From: Bacillota bacterium | GTDB lineage: Bacteria; Bacillota; Clostridia; Acetivibrionales; DSM-27016 | NCBI GenBank assembly: GCA_023390115.1 | Contig: JAEWDM010000022.1 | Coordinates: 434,001-498,000, forward strand | Direction of reading: 5' to 3' | DNA: 64,000 nucleotides | Shown: piece after piece, positions 15,404-24,086 of the stretch | Layout of the letters: every line of letters starts with the position of its first letter | Position numbering within the stretch: the first letter of the stretch is position 1 | The notes under the pieces: generated by a model | Seen by the model: the letters and a program-made list of their open reading frames with translations, nothing else | Database searches by the model: none | What the model was told of the DNA's origin: nothing | Made by a program: the position numbers and the translations under genes

Positions 15404-15613
15404 ATGATAAGCTACGCACCGTTTTGGGAAACTCTCCAACGAAAAAACATTACTACATATGCACTGAGAGAAAAACACAATATCAGCCCAAACACTTTAA
15501 CAAGAATGAAAAATAACAAGTATCTGAGTATGCGCACCATAGAAGATTTCTGCAAAATATTAGACTGCCGTTTGGAAGATATAGCAGAATACATACCAGA
15601 CAAACAGGAGTAG
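15404..15613 (+). CDS. Small XRE-type (HTH_26) regulator
   Basis: A 69-residue protein that is almost only a lambda-repressor-like HTH: TYALREKHNISPNTLTRMK, then MRTIEDFCKILDCRLEDIAEY. The start is the ATG behind AGAGGTGATTTC; the longer frame upstream runs through the operator and is not coding. It is a plus-strand gene in a minus-strand element, divergent from the AbrB-like gene and convergent with virB4, from which a shared terminator separates it. It probably acts on the palindromes at 15329-15360. Confidence 0.88.
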   Translation: MISYAPFWETLQRKNITTYALREKHNISPNTLTRMKNNKYLSMRTIEDFCKILDCRLEDIAEYIPDKQE

Positions 15614-15648
15614 GCGGAAGCAGAAATCAATATCCGCCCACTCCTGTT
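15603..15648. terminator. Bidirectional terminator between XRE and virB4
   Basis: AACAGGAGT-GGCGGA (15603-15618) pairs with TCCGCC-ACTCCTGTT (15633-15648), one unpaired base per arm. It overlaps the end of the XRE gene and ends just before the virB4 stop, as expected between convergent genes. Confidence 0.75.
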
Positions 15649-15657
15649 ATGCTTTGT

Positions 15658-17490
15658 TTACCTTCCACCCGCTTTTCCCATATACAGTAGCTTGTAGTCA
15701 GGAATTTCAAAATTGATATGAAGTCGCTTGGCACCCACCATAAAGAGGGCATGGCCACGCTTTCTTGCAAGCAAAAGCTCCTGTTCCGCTTCCGTCAAAT
15801 CGTAGAGCTGGGCGGTTTCCTTCAGGTTTGGGCCGTCTGTTCCCATCAGGAGCTTATAGCAGGGAATATCAAGCAGTGCTTGCCCATACTGCTTGATGCT
15901 TTCCGAAAGAAAGTCAATGACACTGTGGGAGATGATACCCAATGCTGCCTCATATTTTCTCGCCCGTTTCATGGCATTGCGGAGATAAACGAGGGATTGC
16001 GGCACTTTTTGGTCAATCATCAGGTAAGCTTCGTCGCAAATCAGCAGCACACGTTCCTCCCGGTTCCGGCTCATCTGTTCCCAGCAGTATGTCAGTATAT
16101 TAAAATACTGTGTCCGCTTAATACTGTCGCTGGTTTCCTGCAAGGCGTTTGTGTCAAGGCAGATAAACTGGCTATCACTGGTAATGGTGCTATGTCCGTT
16201 CCAAATGAAGCTGTCCGCACCCTCGGCAATATCATAAAGAAGCAGCGCAAGGTCTGCGTATGCCTGTCTGTCCTGTTCGGTATCCGCTTTTTCTTTAACA
16301 AGCTGGTATAAATCAGAGAATATCGGAAAATCCTTTGGCTGTAAAGCAGCAATATCCGTATCCCAAGTGATACCGAACTTTCGGTACAGCTCTACAAGGC
16401 ATTTTTTAAGCACTGCCTTTTGCATATCCGTCAGGCTGGGTATATACAGACTGAAAAAGATTTCAAGGTTTTTCATGTGCAGGGCCAGATCGTTCATCCC
16501 GTAGCCTTCATCCCGATACAGGCGGTCGGCTTCCTTTTCTTGCTCATCATCATGGGGAGAGGGGCGAATCTGTAAAGGGTTGATTCTGCCGTTTGAGCCA
16601 CCCACAGCGTTGATCCAGTCACCACAAAGGTTATGGCAAAGGTCTTTATACTCGCTTTCCGGATCTGCCACAAGGATTTTTGTGCCTTTCATGTACTCCG
16701 ACATGATGATGTGCTTGATGGCGGTGGACTTTCCGACACCGGAATTGCCCATGATAACAAAATTACTGTTGGTGCGGTCGCTTCCGCGTTTCCAGACATC
16801 TACAATGACAAGGCTGCCACTTGCGTCCTGTGCGAAATAGTAGCCCTCGCCGTCATTAAAGCCCGAACTCGCAAAGGGAAAGCCACCCACAAAGGTAGAC
16901 AGAGGAACGATTTTTTGCAGTATACTTTCTATCTTCCCACTGGATGGAAACGAGGGAGAAATATGCTGAAAGTACTCCTTTTGCAGATTGGGAATGACCC
17001 TCATCTTGCACTTTAACACGCTGATCATACTTTCCGCACGGCGGCAAACCTTTTTGAAGGTGCGGTCATCCTTGGCGATGGGCATGACCGACACATTCAT
17101 AAGCCCTACGGTTTCCCCTTCACGATCAATCTGCATGATGATTTTTTCTCCGTCCTCGGCGGCCTTCTCCGCACGCTGGCGGGTCAAAGGGTCTTTAGCA
17201 CCCTCGGCAAATCCGCGCTGCTGAACCACACTTCGGGAAATGGCATTAATCAGCGTGGCGTTGTCTACCGGCTTAAAGCCAATGGACACGATGGTGGAGG
17301 GAATATTTGTGATTTTAGAAAGCCACTCTACTTCCACCTTTTGCGGATAGCGGATCAGTCCGTAAATCTTGCCGAGGTTTTCTCCTACGGAAAGGCTGTT
17401 CTTTGTAAATTCCAGCCCCATAGGGGTAACGACATTAAGCAGAGCCTGATTGGTCAGGTTCTGCTCCTGTATGGCTTGTTTTTTTGTCAT
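15658..17490 (-). CDS. virB4: VirB4/TraE-like conjugation ATPase
   Basis: A 610-residue T4SS motor ATPase. After an N-terminal domain of about 200 residues come Walker A IMGNSGVGKST (about 246-256), KILVADPESEY, Walker B VLLICDEAYLMI near 470, and the arm LVYLRNAMKRARKYEAALG. This corresponds to the VirB4-like protein of Tn1549/CTn elements, which drives assembly of the channel and substrate passage at the inner membrane. The start chosen is MTKKQAIQEQ; GGGAGG lies 12 bases upstream. A 24-residue longer reading is not supported. Upstream are a PAPS-reductase-like gene and a second VirB4-like domain protein. Confidence 0.93.
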   Translation of the reverse strand: MTKKQAIQEQNLTNQALLNVVTPMGLEFTKNSLSVGENLGKIYGLIRYPQKVEVEWLSKITNIPSTIVSIGFKPVDNATLINAISRSVVQQRGFAEGAKDPLTRQRAEKAAEDGEKIIMQIDREGETVGLMNVSVMPIAKDDRTFKKVCRRAESMISVLKCKMRVIPNLQKEYFQHISPSFPSSGKIESILQKIVPLSTFVGGFPFASSGFNDGEGYYFAQDASGSLVIVDVWKRGSDRTNSNFVIMGNSGVGKSTAIKHIIMSEYMKGTKILVADPESEYKDLCHNLCGDWINAVGGSNGRINPLQIRPSPHDDEQEKEADRLYRDEGYGMNDLALHMKNLEIFFSLYIPSLTDMQKAVLKKCLVELYRKFGITWDTDIAALQPKDFPIFSDLYQLVKEKADTEQDRQAYADLALLLYDIAEGADSFIWNGHSTITSDSQFICLDTNALQETSDSIKRTQYFNILTYCWEQMSRNREERVLLICDEAYLMIDQKVPQSLVYLRNAMKRARKYEAALGIISHSVIDFLSESIKQYGQALLDIPCYKLLMGTDGPNLKETAQLYDLTEAEQELLLARKRGHALFMVGAKRLHINFEIPDYKLLYMGKAGGR

Positions 17491-17509
17491 TCTGATTTCA
17501 TTCCTCCCT

Positions 17510-18445
17510 TTAATATGGCACACTGATAAAATCCATAACCTGACCGCAGCCCAGCCTATCAATGCAGTAATAATACTGTTTCGTGTGAGTGAGCTTCATT
17601 CTTTGAAAACGGTTGGGCTGCGGTTCCAAATGAACACCGTACATACAAAACATACAGCCCGATCTTGCCACACCTGTCGTGGTCAAAATCGAGCTGCCTT
17701 TTCTGTTTTCCTTTTCTAAGATGTCCCCGTAAATGGACGCATAGGAAAGTCCGGTGCATTGAAGATAGCGTAAAATATCTTGCTCCAGCCAAAAGGACAG
17801 GGGCTGGCTGATAGGTCGCCTGCTTTCAAATCCGTTGCAGCCAGCTTTTAGCCAGCTTTGCAGACGCAGCTTGCTCTCACAGGCCATCGTTCCAAGAATA
17901 GCGTGCCTGCCGGATTCCCTTTCAAATTTATAAATCGGGGCCTTTTTCATATGGTAGCAGCATTTATCGGATATTTTGAATGGGGCATCCAGCAGATAGC
18001 GGTAATTCTCGCAGTTAAACATAGATTTATTACCGTTTTTATCAAGAAGTGTTCCGTTCAGCCGTGCCATTCGGTAAGGCTGGCCTTTTCTGGCTCCGTA
18101 AATGACGTTGGATACCTCTTTGGAAATCACCGGGTATCCATATTTTTCAATGATTTTATGAAACGGGTACTTTGGTCTTAGCCAAGTAACATTTTCTTTC
18201 GTCTGTACGAAAGAACGCAGTTCGGGATATTCCAGTCCGGTATCAACAAAAACGGCGGGAATGTCAGGCGATACCCGTCTTGCTAAATCTAACAGCACAG
18301 TAGAATCCTTTCCGCCTGAAAAGCTGATAAAAACCTTGCCGTTATTCCGCAGATACCATTCCAGTATTCTTGTCTGTGTGACCTGTATCTTTCGTTCTAA
18401 ACTCCACCCCTGCATAATCGTAAGATCATTGCGGGTGTGTTTCAT
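17510..18445 (-). CDS. PAPS-reductase/DndC-like PP-loop protein
   Basis: A 311-residue protein with the PP-loop FSGGKDSTVLLDLARR near residues 42-57 and a matching adenylate-binding region (VFVDTGLEYPELRSFV). Cysteines occur in FNCENY, DKCCYHMKK, TMACESK and GCMFCMYG, enough for an Fe-S cluster as in many mobile-element PAPS-reductase homologues. The family activates substrates by AMP or reduces adenylylsulfates; mobile homologues are usually of unknown role (DndC-like proteins modify DNA). It begins six bases after the previous stop and is followed by virB4. The cargo-like position inside a transfer operon is odd. No Dnd partners are visible. Confidence 0.85.
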   Translation of the reverse strand: MKHTRNDLTIMQGWSLERKIQVTQTRILEWYLRNNGKVFISFSGGKDSTVLLDLARRVSPDIPAVFVDTGLEYPELRSFVQTKENVTWLRPKYPFHKIIEKYGYPVISKEVSNVIYGARKGQPYRMARLNGTLLDKNGNKSMFNCENYRYLLDAPFKISDKCCYHMKKAPIYKFERESGRHAILGTMACESKLRLQSWLKAGCNGFESRRPISQPLSFWLEQDILRYLQCTGLSYASIYGDILEKENRKGSSILTTTGVARSGCMFCMYGVHLEPQPNRFQRMKLTHTKQYYYCIDRLGCGQVMDFISVPY

Positions 18446-18448
18446 TTG

Positions 18449-19135
18449 TCACCTCATATCAAGTGTGGGGATGCTGGCCTCAAACTCCGTATCCTCTAAA
18501 TGCGTGTAGGCGGGATTGTTTACAAGATTGAGAAGCCGCACGATTTCCTTTTCCGTAAGCACCTCACAGCCGATTCCATTGGTGGTGAATTTCTCCGCCA
18601 GCAGGGATGCTCGTTTCAACAAATCCTTTTCCACGCTGTCCTCAACCCGATCCCAAAGAGAAATATAGAACTGCCGCTCCACGATTTCGCCGGACAGGGC
18701 GTAGCTGCTCATCTGCAAAATCTCCTGCCGCAAAAGCTCCTTACGCCGGTCATCCGCTGTTTTGAGCATGGCCTGCATATCAGAGATAAGGGGCGAAATG
18801 TCCACTGGGCGGCTTACCGCCATAAACTTAAACGGATACTGAATGTCGGACAGCTCGGCGGTAAACTGGCGAATCAGTGTATTCTTCTCGGCTCTGCTAT
18901 ACAAATCAATGCTGATTGCGTGAACACGCAGATAGGTCATTACCAATCCGTCCTTGGTGTACAGATACTTGTCTTTTACGTCCCGCACATTGATAAACTG
19001 CTGTGCGGTCTGCATGGCCATGGTCGTTTCATCCGATGCCGGACGCTTCTTGGCTGTTTTCAGAAATAAAAGCAAAAGACCGCCACCCACAAGGGTGACG
19101 GTCAGCATAATAATTGGGAATAAGAGTCCCTGCAT
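18449..19135 (-). CDS. Membrane-anchored VirB4/TraC N-terminal-domain-like protein
   Basis: A 228-residue protein with one N-terminal membrane segment (about 6-24) and a soluble domain lacking any P-loop. It resembles the N-terminal domain of TraC/VirB4-like proteins: GLVMTYLRVHAISIDLYS, then FTAELSDIQYPFKFMAVSRP and a long helical stretch. The true VirB4 ATPase gene lies one gene downstream. It could be a detached N-terminal module of the motor or a PrgI-like channel part. The start ATG follows GAGGAACGATAA and directly abuts the preceding stop codon. Confidence 0.6.
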   Translation of the reverse strand: MQGLLFPIIMLTVTLVGGGLLLLFLKTAKKRPASDETTMAMQTAQQFINVRDVKDKYLYTKDGLVMTYLRVHAISIDLYSRAEKNTLIRQFTAELSDIQYPFKFMAVSRPVDISPLISDMQAMLKTADDRRKELLRQEILQMSSYALSGEIVERQFYISLWDRVEDSVEKDLLKRASLLAEKFTTNGIGCEVLTEKEIVRLLNLVNNPAYTHLEDTEFEASIPTLDMR

Positions 19136-19780
19136 TTATCGTTCCTCCATTTCTTCGGCGGTTTCTTCGTCCAATTCTTCCTGATGCCCAAACATCCGCC
19201 AGTAGCGTTCTCTGTCCTCCTGCGCCTGCGGAGAGTCCAAATATTCTTCAAAGCGCATATACCCACGGGCAGACTCCAGCTTATCCTCAAGGCCGGTACT
19301 GCGGTGGTAAATAGTAAGCAGCCTGCCGAAGTCCGCGATGCCTCTTTCCTCAGCATGGGTAAGGAGCTTTTGCACATTATCCAGTCCTACATCAAGGTCA
19401 ATGGAAAAACTGCCCATGGTACGATACCATGGGCAGTTGGGGTTGTATTCCATCATAAAGCAGTTCTGATCGAGGTCAAATACCATACGCATTTCAAGCT
19501 CACTGCGTTCCGCGAAAGCCTTGTTGTATTCCGGCATTTCGGCAGGAGGGATACGTTTACAGAACATATCCGCATCGTCCAGCCGGGGATTTTGATAGGC
19601 GCCGTCATAGTCCAGATGTTCAAAAATATGGCTGACGGATTCCGACTGGAGCGACGCTTCCTGAAGCTTTTTCACTTGAAACATCCGCAAAAGGGGCGAC
19701 AGGGCATTTGCCCCGTGATACACGGAAAAGAAGTTGTTTTCCTCGCTTTCCCGAATGATATAAATGGCTCGGTTTCCCAT
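19136..19780 (-). CDS. ICE-conserved protein of unknown function (214 aa)
   Basis: The protein starts MGNRAIYIIRESEENNFFS behind GAGGTG. It is acidic, has no signal peptide or membrane segment, and ends in a Glu-rich tail (EELDEETAEEMEER). The pattern AIYIIRE...YHGANALSP...DYDGAY resembles phage and plasmid proteins of unknown role, but no family can be named. It is coupled to the next gene: its stop directly precedes the ATG of the VirB4-domain-like gene. An exact 14-bp inverted repeat lies inside the frame (19408-19438). Confidence 0.65.
   Translation of the reverse strand: MGNRAIYIIRESEENNFFSVYHGANALSPLLRMFQVKKLQEASLQSESVSHIFEHLDYDGAYQNPRLDDADMFCKRIPPAEMPEYNKAFAERSELEMRMVFDLDQNCFMMEYNPNCPWYRTMGSFSIDLDVGLDNVQKLLTHAEERGIADFGRLLTIYHRSTGLEDKLESARGYMRFEEYLDSPQAQEDRERYWRMFGHQEELDEETAEEMEER
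19408..19438. repeat. Intragenic perfect 14-bp inverted repeat
   Basis: AACTGCCCATGGTA (19408-19421) and its exact complement (19425-19438) flank a three-base loop, inside a coding region. The half-site TACCATGGGCA also occurs beside the candidate oriT at 46561, in an imperfect dyad. Such an exact repeat is rarely kept by protein constraint alone. Confidence 0.75.
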
Positions 19781-19788
19781 AGGCCACC

Positions 19789-21468
19789 TCACTTTATTGG
19801 ACGAATATGCCAATCGCTGAAAAGTGATTCACGAATGGTCAGATCATCCGTCAGATTGATTTGCAGCATCCCGGCAGGCGTCCATGAATCAAGGCATTCC
19901 GTATAAGTTGTGTACCGTCCGTCCGGGAACCACACCGGTGAAAAATGGCAGGGCTGGCCGTAGGTACTGTACTTGTTTTTCTGAAACTCAAAGGTACTGG
20001 AATAGCCGATATTCAGACGCTTCAACAGCCGCCAGTAGGTCGTATAATTGAACTCAGGGAAGTAAGCCACCACGTTCTGAACTCCGGTGATGTGGCCGCT
20101 GGGAGCGGAGGAACGAATCTGTGCCGTTACGCTGGCGTTTAATCCATAACCGCTTTTCATCGTTTTCCCGGATGCGGTAGGAACCTTGTCATCCGGCTTA
20201 GTGTTCAGATTAGCGGTCAGGCTTGCCGAGTAAGAGAGCCAGGCATATTCAAACCAGCCCTCATCCTCCCACCAGCCGTCCTCATCTTCACCCCCGCTGT
20301 GCCATACCCAATGCTCATGCCACCAGCAATCCCATTCGCCCCATGTCAGAGTCGTGGTATTCGGTTTATTTGGCGCCGACGGAATGGAAAAACCGTCGTT
20401 GCGGTCATTGGCCTGCGGATCAGGCGGCGGGTTCTTATCAAGGTCTACAATTTCCGCTACGATTTCACTGCTGCTCATGGAGCAGTTACTGTTAACGGTA
20501 ATCGTAATAAAGCCCGGTTCCTTGGGCGTCCCCCACTTCACCCATGCAAGCTGAGAGCCATCCTCCGGGATATAAATATCGGTATGGGAATAGGTCTTAC
20601 CGTTGATGGAAAACCGTGCGTATGCAGGATTATCCGGCGTTTTCTGTGAACTGGTCGTGAGTGTAACGGCTGTAATGACCTCGGTATCCGTGCGGTAGGT
20701 CACGTTGCTTTCCTTGGGCGGTTCGGGATCAGGTTCAGAGAAGCGGATAATGCCCATGCCTAAATTTGCAATAATGGTTTCGTCGCTCTGCGCCTTTGTC
20801 GTAGAACCAGTCCATGCAGGGAAACCCAAATCAGGCGTTTCAAGGAACATAGAAAGAGGCAAATTCTTATGGGACAAAGATACCATCTTACTGCGCAGAC
20901 CGTTTCCAACCTGTTTGTTGTACAAAGCTGCTTCGGTGGCGGTCATGGCAAACATAACGCTGTTGTACTTAAAATACGCCACCGGTTCCAAAAGTATCTT
21001 ATACTTGCCGTTTATCAGTGTATCGTAATCCAAACCTGTGGCATTGGCAATATCCCGGATCGTTCCCTCACGGCAGAAGTAACTTCGGATAGCCGCAATA
21101 TTGCTGCTTCCATTGGAACTGATAATGCGGGGCATAGATTGACTTGGCTGATAGCAAGCATATTTACTTGTATGTGGAGTAAGTCCTGTGCCGCTGCGAT
21201 AAGATATTTTGCTTACCTTCCCAAAATGTACAGCCATATCGCTGTTGGAACCATTGGAAAAATCAATAGGGGTTGATACCGGCGTATTGTCACTGTCACG
21301 GACAACCGTAATCCGCACTCCATCACGCCCCGGCGTCCACGAATTCTGCCCGGTTCCTTGACCCATACCGCCACCGCCGCCGTCAATATTCGGATCAGCG
21401 GCAAAGGCAGGCACGGTCAAAGAAAAAAGCATTGCCATCATAAGCAATGCGCAGATTACCTTTTTCAA
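19789..21468 (-). CDS. Large secreted protein in the Tad/transfer operon (559 aa)
   Basis: A Sec signal peptide (MKKVICALLMMAMLFSLTVP, cleavage after AFA near 23) leads into a Gly-rich stretch and a mature protein of about 535 residues. No known domain was recognised. Notable is a segment near residues 375-410 crowded with Trp, His and Asp/Glu (WGEWDCWWHEHWVWHSGG, then WWEDEGWFEYAW). No LPXTG or C-terminal membrane anchor is seen. The start is TTG behind GGAGGTGATAAA. A terminator just upstream suggests separate control. It may be an exported adhesin or a tip component of the Tad-like system (inference). Confidence 0.7.
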   Translation of the reverse strand: MKKVICALLMMAMLFSLTVPAFAADPNIDGGGGGMGQGTGQNSWTPGRDGVRITVVRDSDNTPVSTPIDFSNGSNSDMAVHFGKVSKISYRSGTGLTPHTSKYACYQPSQSMPRIISSNGSSNIAAIRSYFCREGTIRDIANATGLDYDTLINGKYKILLEPVAYFKYNSVMFAMTATEAALYNKQVGNGLRSKMVSLSHKNLPLSMFLETPDLGFPAWTGSTTKAQSDETIIANLGMGIIRFSEPDPEPPKESNVTYRTDTEVITAVTLTTSSQKTPDNPAYARFSINGKTYSHTDIYIPEDGSQLAWVKWGTPKEPGFITITVNSNCSMSSSEIVAEIVDLDKNPPPDPQANDRNDGFSIPSAPNKPNTTTLTWGEWDCWWHEHWVWHSGGEDEDGWWEDEGWFEYAWLSYSASLTANLNTKPDDKVPTASGKTMKSGYGLNASVTAQIRSSAPSGHITGVQNVVAYFPEFNYTTYWRLLKRLNIGYSSTFEFQKNKYSTYGQPCHFSPVWFPDGRYTTYTECLDSWTPAGMLQINLTDDLTIRESLFSDWHIRPIK

Positions 21469-21491
21469 TTTATCACCTCCGAGAAATAAAA

Positions 21492-21524
21492 ATGGGATAC
21501 AGCCGTAAATTGACTGTATCCCAT
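21492..21524 (-). terminator. Intra-operon intrinsic terminator before the 559-aa secreted protein
   Basis: ATGGGATACAG (21492-21502) pairs with its complement at 21514-21524, and TTTTTATTT follows on the minus strand. It lies between two same-strand genes, so it should reduce read-through from the Tad cluster into the downstream genes. Confidence 0.8.
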
Positions 21525-21544
21525 CGGTTTAGGTTATTCTGTTT

Positions 21545-22090
21545 TTACATATCGCCAACCGGTTCACCGGTTCCGGCATTCGGAGCCTCATGCACATCAG
21601 AACCGCCGCCTTCGTCCTCAATCCAACCAAAACCCGGCACATAGATTTTGCCGTCCTTCTTTTCTCCGCCCTGCGGTTCGGACTGATCCTGTGTGCTGTT
21701 AGATCCGCTTCCAGAGTCTTGATTTGTTTCCGCAGGCGGACTTGATGGTGGAACCGCTTCTGATGGAGATTTCGGTTTCCCATCAGAGGGTTTGCTTTGC
21801 GTCGCATCCTGTGTTTCACTGCTGGCAGGCGCAGCGGTTTCTTGCGATGGTTCTGACGGGGCGGCCTCCGACGTATTGCTTTCTGTCTGTGTGGTTTTCG
21901 GTGTCACTTCGGGTTTGATTTCCGGCACAACAACCTGTGATTCCACAGGAGCCGTACTTTCAACAGGTGTTTCCTGCGGCTGTCCGCCCATAGTACCGGT
22001 ATAATAGAACAGCCCTCCGGCAAGGCACACTGCCACAATAGATAATGCGGCGATTGCCGCTTTTTTCTTGGTGCTGTAATCCTTTTTCAT
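21545..22090 (-). CDS. Membrane-anchored Ser/Pro/Glu-rich protein (DUF6550-like)
   Basis: A 181-residue protein starting MKKDYSTKKKAAIAALSIV behind GTGAGG. A basic N-terminus and one membrane segment (about 11-30) are followed by about 120 residues of low-complexity Thr/Ser/Glu/Pro/Gln sequence. It ends with a short conserved tail (KIYVPGFGWIEDEGGGSD). Overall layout matches DUF6550 proteins of ICEs (from memory). It is probably exposed outside the membrane and may be a spacer-type surface component of the transfer or Tad apparatus. The DNA segment 22091-22233 before it may hold a promoter. Confidence 0.65.
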   Translation of the reverse strand: MKKDYSTKKKAAIAALSIVAVCLAGGLFYYTGTMGGQPQETPVESTAPVESQVVVPEIKPEVTPKTTQTESNTSEAAPSEPSQETAAPASSETQDATQSKPSDGKPKSPSEAVPPSSPPAETNQDSGSGSNSTQDQSEPQGGEKKDGKIYVPGFGWIEDEGGGSDVHEAPNAGTGEPVGDM

Positions 22091-22233
22091 AACTCGGACC
22101 TCACTTTCATTGCAAATGAATGGTTTAGCCCTATATACCCATTTTGCTGTATTTACCCAACTCAATTATATCCTGAAATTTCCTGCGCGTCCAGACATTT
22201 TGTAAAAGTACATTTCACACAGAACGCAGTCTG

Positions 22234-22770
22234 CTAAAACTTGGGCATATAGGCTGATCTTGTGCGTATTTCCATCGTAAGCGGAGGGAGCGCATCCCAT
22301 CCAAACGACAGAGGAATTTCAATGGTAATTCGGGCATCAGCTTCAAAATTATCGTCTGCACTTCCCGGTGTCAAAGGTGCGTTTACAATGTCCACATTAA
22401 GCCCGGAAAGGCGGTATTCGTAACCGCTTTTGTCCTCTTTTATGTGATAACCTCCGGCCTCGTCAGTTCCCAGCAGATTATCAAGCCTGTAATAGACATC
22501 ATCATAGTCAAGGTTTTCCTGCCAGTTTTTGCCGGACAGGGCGTATCCCCCGGAATAGCCCTCACGCAAACCGTTATAAGTTTCGTCGTAGTTGGTGGTA
22601 GCTACGGTAATAACGGCCTGCTGGAGTCCGTCACACACACCCTGTACAATGATCCCCAGCCTGAAAAACTCAGAAATCGCACAGATCAGAAGCAGAAGCC
22701 CTAATATCAGGGCAATAGTAAGGGGCGTGGAATGCCCTTTTCTGTCTTTCAAAATATTCCGCAATCGCAT
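22234..22770 (-). CDS. TadE/TadG-like pseudopilin
   Basis: A 178-residue protein with a short positively charged leader (MRLRNILKDRKGHSTPLTIA) directly before a hydrophobic helix (about 16-42), then a beta-rich external domain. A leader-helix arrangement like this is typical of TadE/TadG minor pilins processed by an A24-type prepilin peptidase, a gene for which lies at 29476-30045. It follows the DUF4320 gene by 13 bases. Probably part of the pilus or pseudopilus of the Tad-like machine. Confidence 0.75.
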   Translation of the reverse strand: MRLRNILKDRKGHSTPLTIALILGLLLLICAISEFFRLGIIVQGVCDGLQQAVITVATTNYDETYNGLREGYSGGYALSGKNWQENLDYDDVYYRLDNLLGTDEAGGYHIKEDKSGYEYRLSGLNVDIVNAPLTPGSADDNFEADARITIEIPLSFGWDALPPLTMEIRTRSAYMPKF

Positions 22771-22783
22771 CTACTACACCCCC

Positions 22784-23185
22784 TTACTTATAATAGACTT
22801 CGGATTTCCCCGTTGCCTTGGCCTGTATTTCAATGGGAAATGGACCAAAGATGAAAAATCCAATGTCTACCGTATCCGTCAGCCGGACCTCAATATCACC
22901 GTTTAACTGTACCTTTTTTCCGCTGTAATAATCACAGTCCCACCGGATGTCGGGGGCAAGGCCGGTTTGCTCCCGCATATCGGCAATACGGGATTCCACA
23001 CTGGTACTGCCCTTGATTTCAGCCTCCCGCACGATTTCTGTGGCGAAAATATCAAGCTGCTGTTTTGAAGTAAACACCGGAAACAGTTGTACTGCGAAAG
23101 CCACCACCAGCAGCAGGCAGAGGATGCCAACCGCAACATCAATATAGCCTTCGCCGCTCTTGGATTTCAATATTTTTTTTAACAT
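22784..23185 (-). CDS. DUF4320 (TadE-like) pseudopilin
   Basis: A 133-residue protein starting MLKKILKSKSGEGYIDVAVG, a class III-like prepilin signature with Glu at position +5 relative to the Gly, followed by a membrane helix (about 16-36). The C-terminal part is a small beta domain. It fits DUF4320, found in Tad-like loci of clostridial ICEs. Immediately downstream of TadC in the operon. Confidence 0.8.
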   Translation of the reverse strand: MLKKILKSKSGEGYIDVAVGILCLLLVVAFAVQLFPVFTSKQQLDIFATEIVREAEIKGSTSVESRIADMREQTGLAPDIRWDCDYYSGKKVQLNGDIEVRLTDTVDIGFFIFGPFPIEIQAKATGKSEVYYK

Positions 23186-23196
23186 CCCGCACCCCC

Positions 23197-24072
23197 TTAG
23201 AACATTCCCGACATGGCGCCGAGGATTTGATACCCCATAACACCCATGTACAGGAGCAGCATACAGCCAAGGAGCAGAAAGGAATACTTGCGGATTTTAG
23301 GCGGCCGTTCCATTGCCAGCCTTTTCAGACGTTGCAGTTCTAATTGCTTCATATCGTGAGAGAGCATTTGAAAGAATGTCACTCCGTCATCTCCGCGGAG
23401 AACGCCAATCAGCCCGCGCACCACATCAGAGAGCATGGCACTGGACACTCTGGCTTCAAAGCGTGTCAGTGCACCTTCGTAGTTGCCGGTACGCATATCG
23501 GCAATGGTAATGGACAGCTCATTTTTCAAAGCTTTCCCGGCATTTTTCTGATAGCTTTCCAAGATAGAGAGGACATCACGGGTTGCTTTCAGCTCCTGCA
23601 CCAGCGTGGCCACAAAACGGGGTAATTCGTACTCAATTTCCTGCCGTCTTGCCGTAATGAGCTTTTCCGCCTTGCCGCTTTCCGTAAAGTAAACCGCAAT
23701 CCCTATGATAATAAAGACCGGGGACAGGATGGGAACAATCATCAGGCAGGGAATTACCCCGGCAAAAATCAGACCGGCCTTTACGATTGCCTGTGCCGCA
23801 TAAACCTCTGCGGTCATGGGAATTTCCGCTGATTTCAGTACAGCCGTGAGCTTTCGTTTCCGGTATTCGTCCATGGGAAGGACCTTGGAGAGCTTCACCG
23901 CCAACTCCATAATAAAGGCGTCGGAATCCCGTGCCTTTTTCCGCTCCCGTTTTCCAATACTGAGGATTGCCTTGGTTGCCTTATAGGTCGGCACGCTGAG
24001 AAGCTCCGCCGAAATCAGATAAAGCCCTGCTGTAAAAAACAGGGCAAAGAGAAATAATATCATATTTTGCAT
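23197..24072 (-). CDS. tadC: TadC-like inner-membrane platform protein (T2SS F domain)
   Basis: A 291-residue protein with an N-terminal membrane segment, a helical cytoplasmic domain (FIMELAVKLSKVLPMDEY, YELPRFVATLVQEL) and C-terminal membrane segments, as in TadC/GspF. In the Tad system TadB and TadC anchor the TadA motor and drive pilus growth. The start is the ATG ten bases behind AGGAGG; a TTG two codons earlier is possible. It lies directly after TadB. Confidence 0.87.
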   Translation of the reverse strand: MQNMILFLFALFFTAGLYLISAELLSVPTYKATKAILSIGKRERKKARDSDAFIMELAVKLSKVLPMDEYRKRKLTAVLKSAEIPMTAEVYAAQAIVKAGLIFAGVIPCLMIVPILSPVFIIIGIAVYFTESGKAEKLITARRQEIEYELPRFVATLVQELKATRDVLSILESYQKNAGKALKNELSITIADMRTGNYEGALTRFEARVSSAMLSDVVRGLIGVLRGDDGVTFFQMLSHDMKQLELQRLKRLAMERPPKIRKYSFLLLGCMLLLYMGVMGYQILGAMSGMF

Positions 24073-24086
24073 CGTCAAAACACCTC

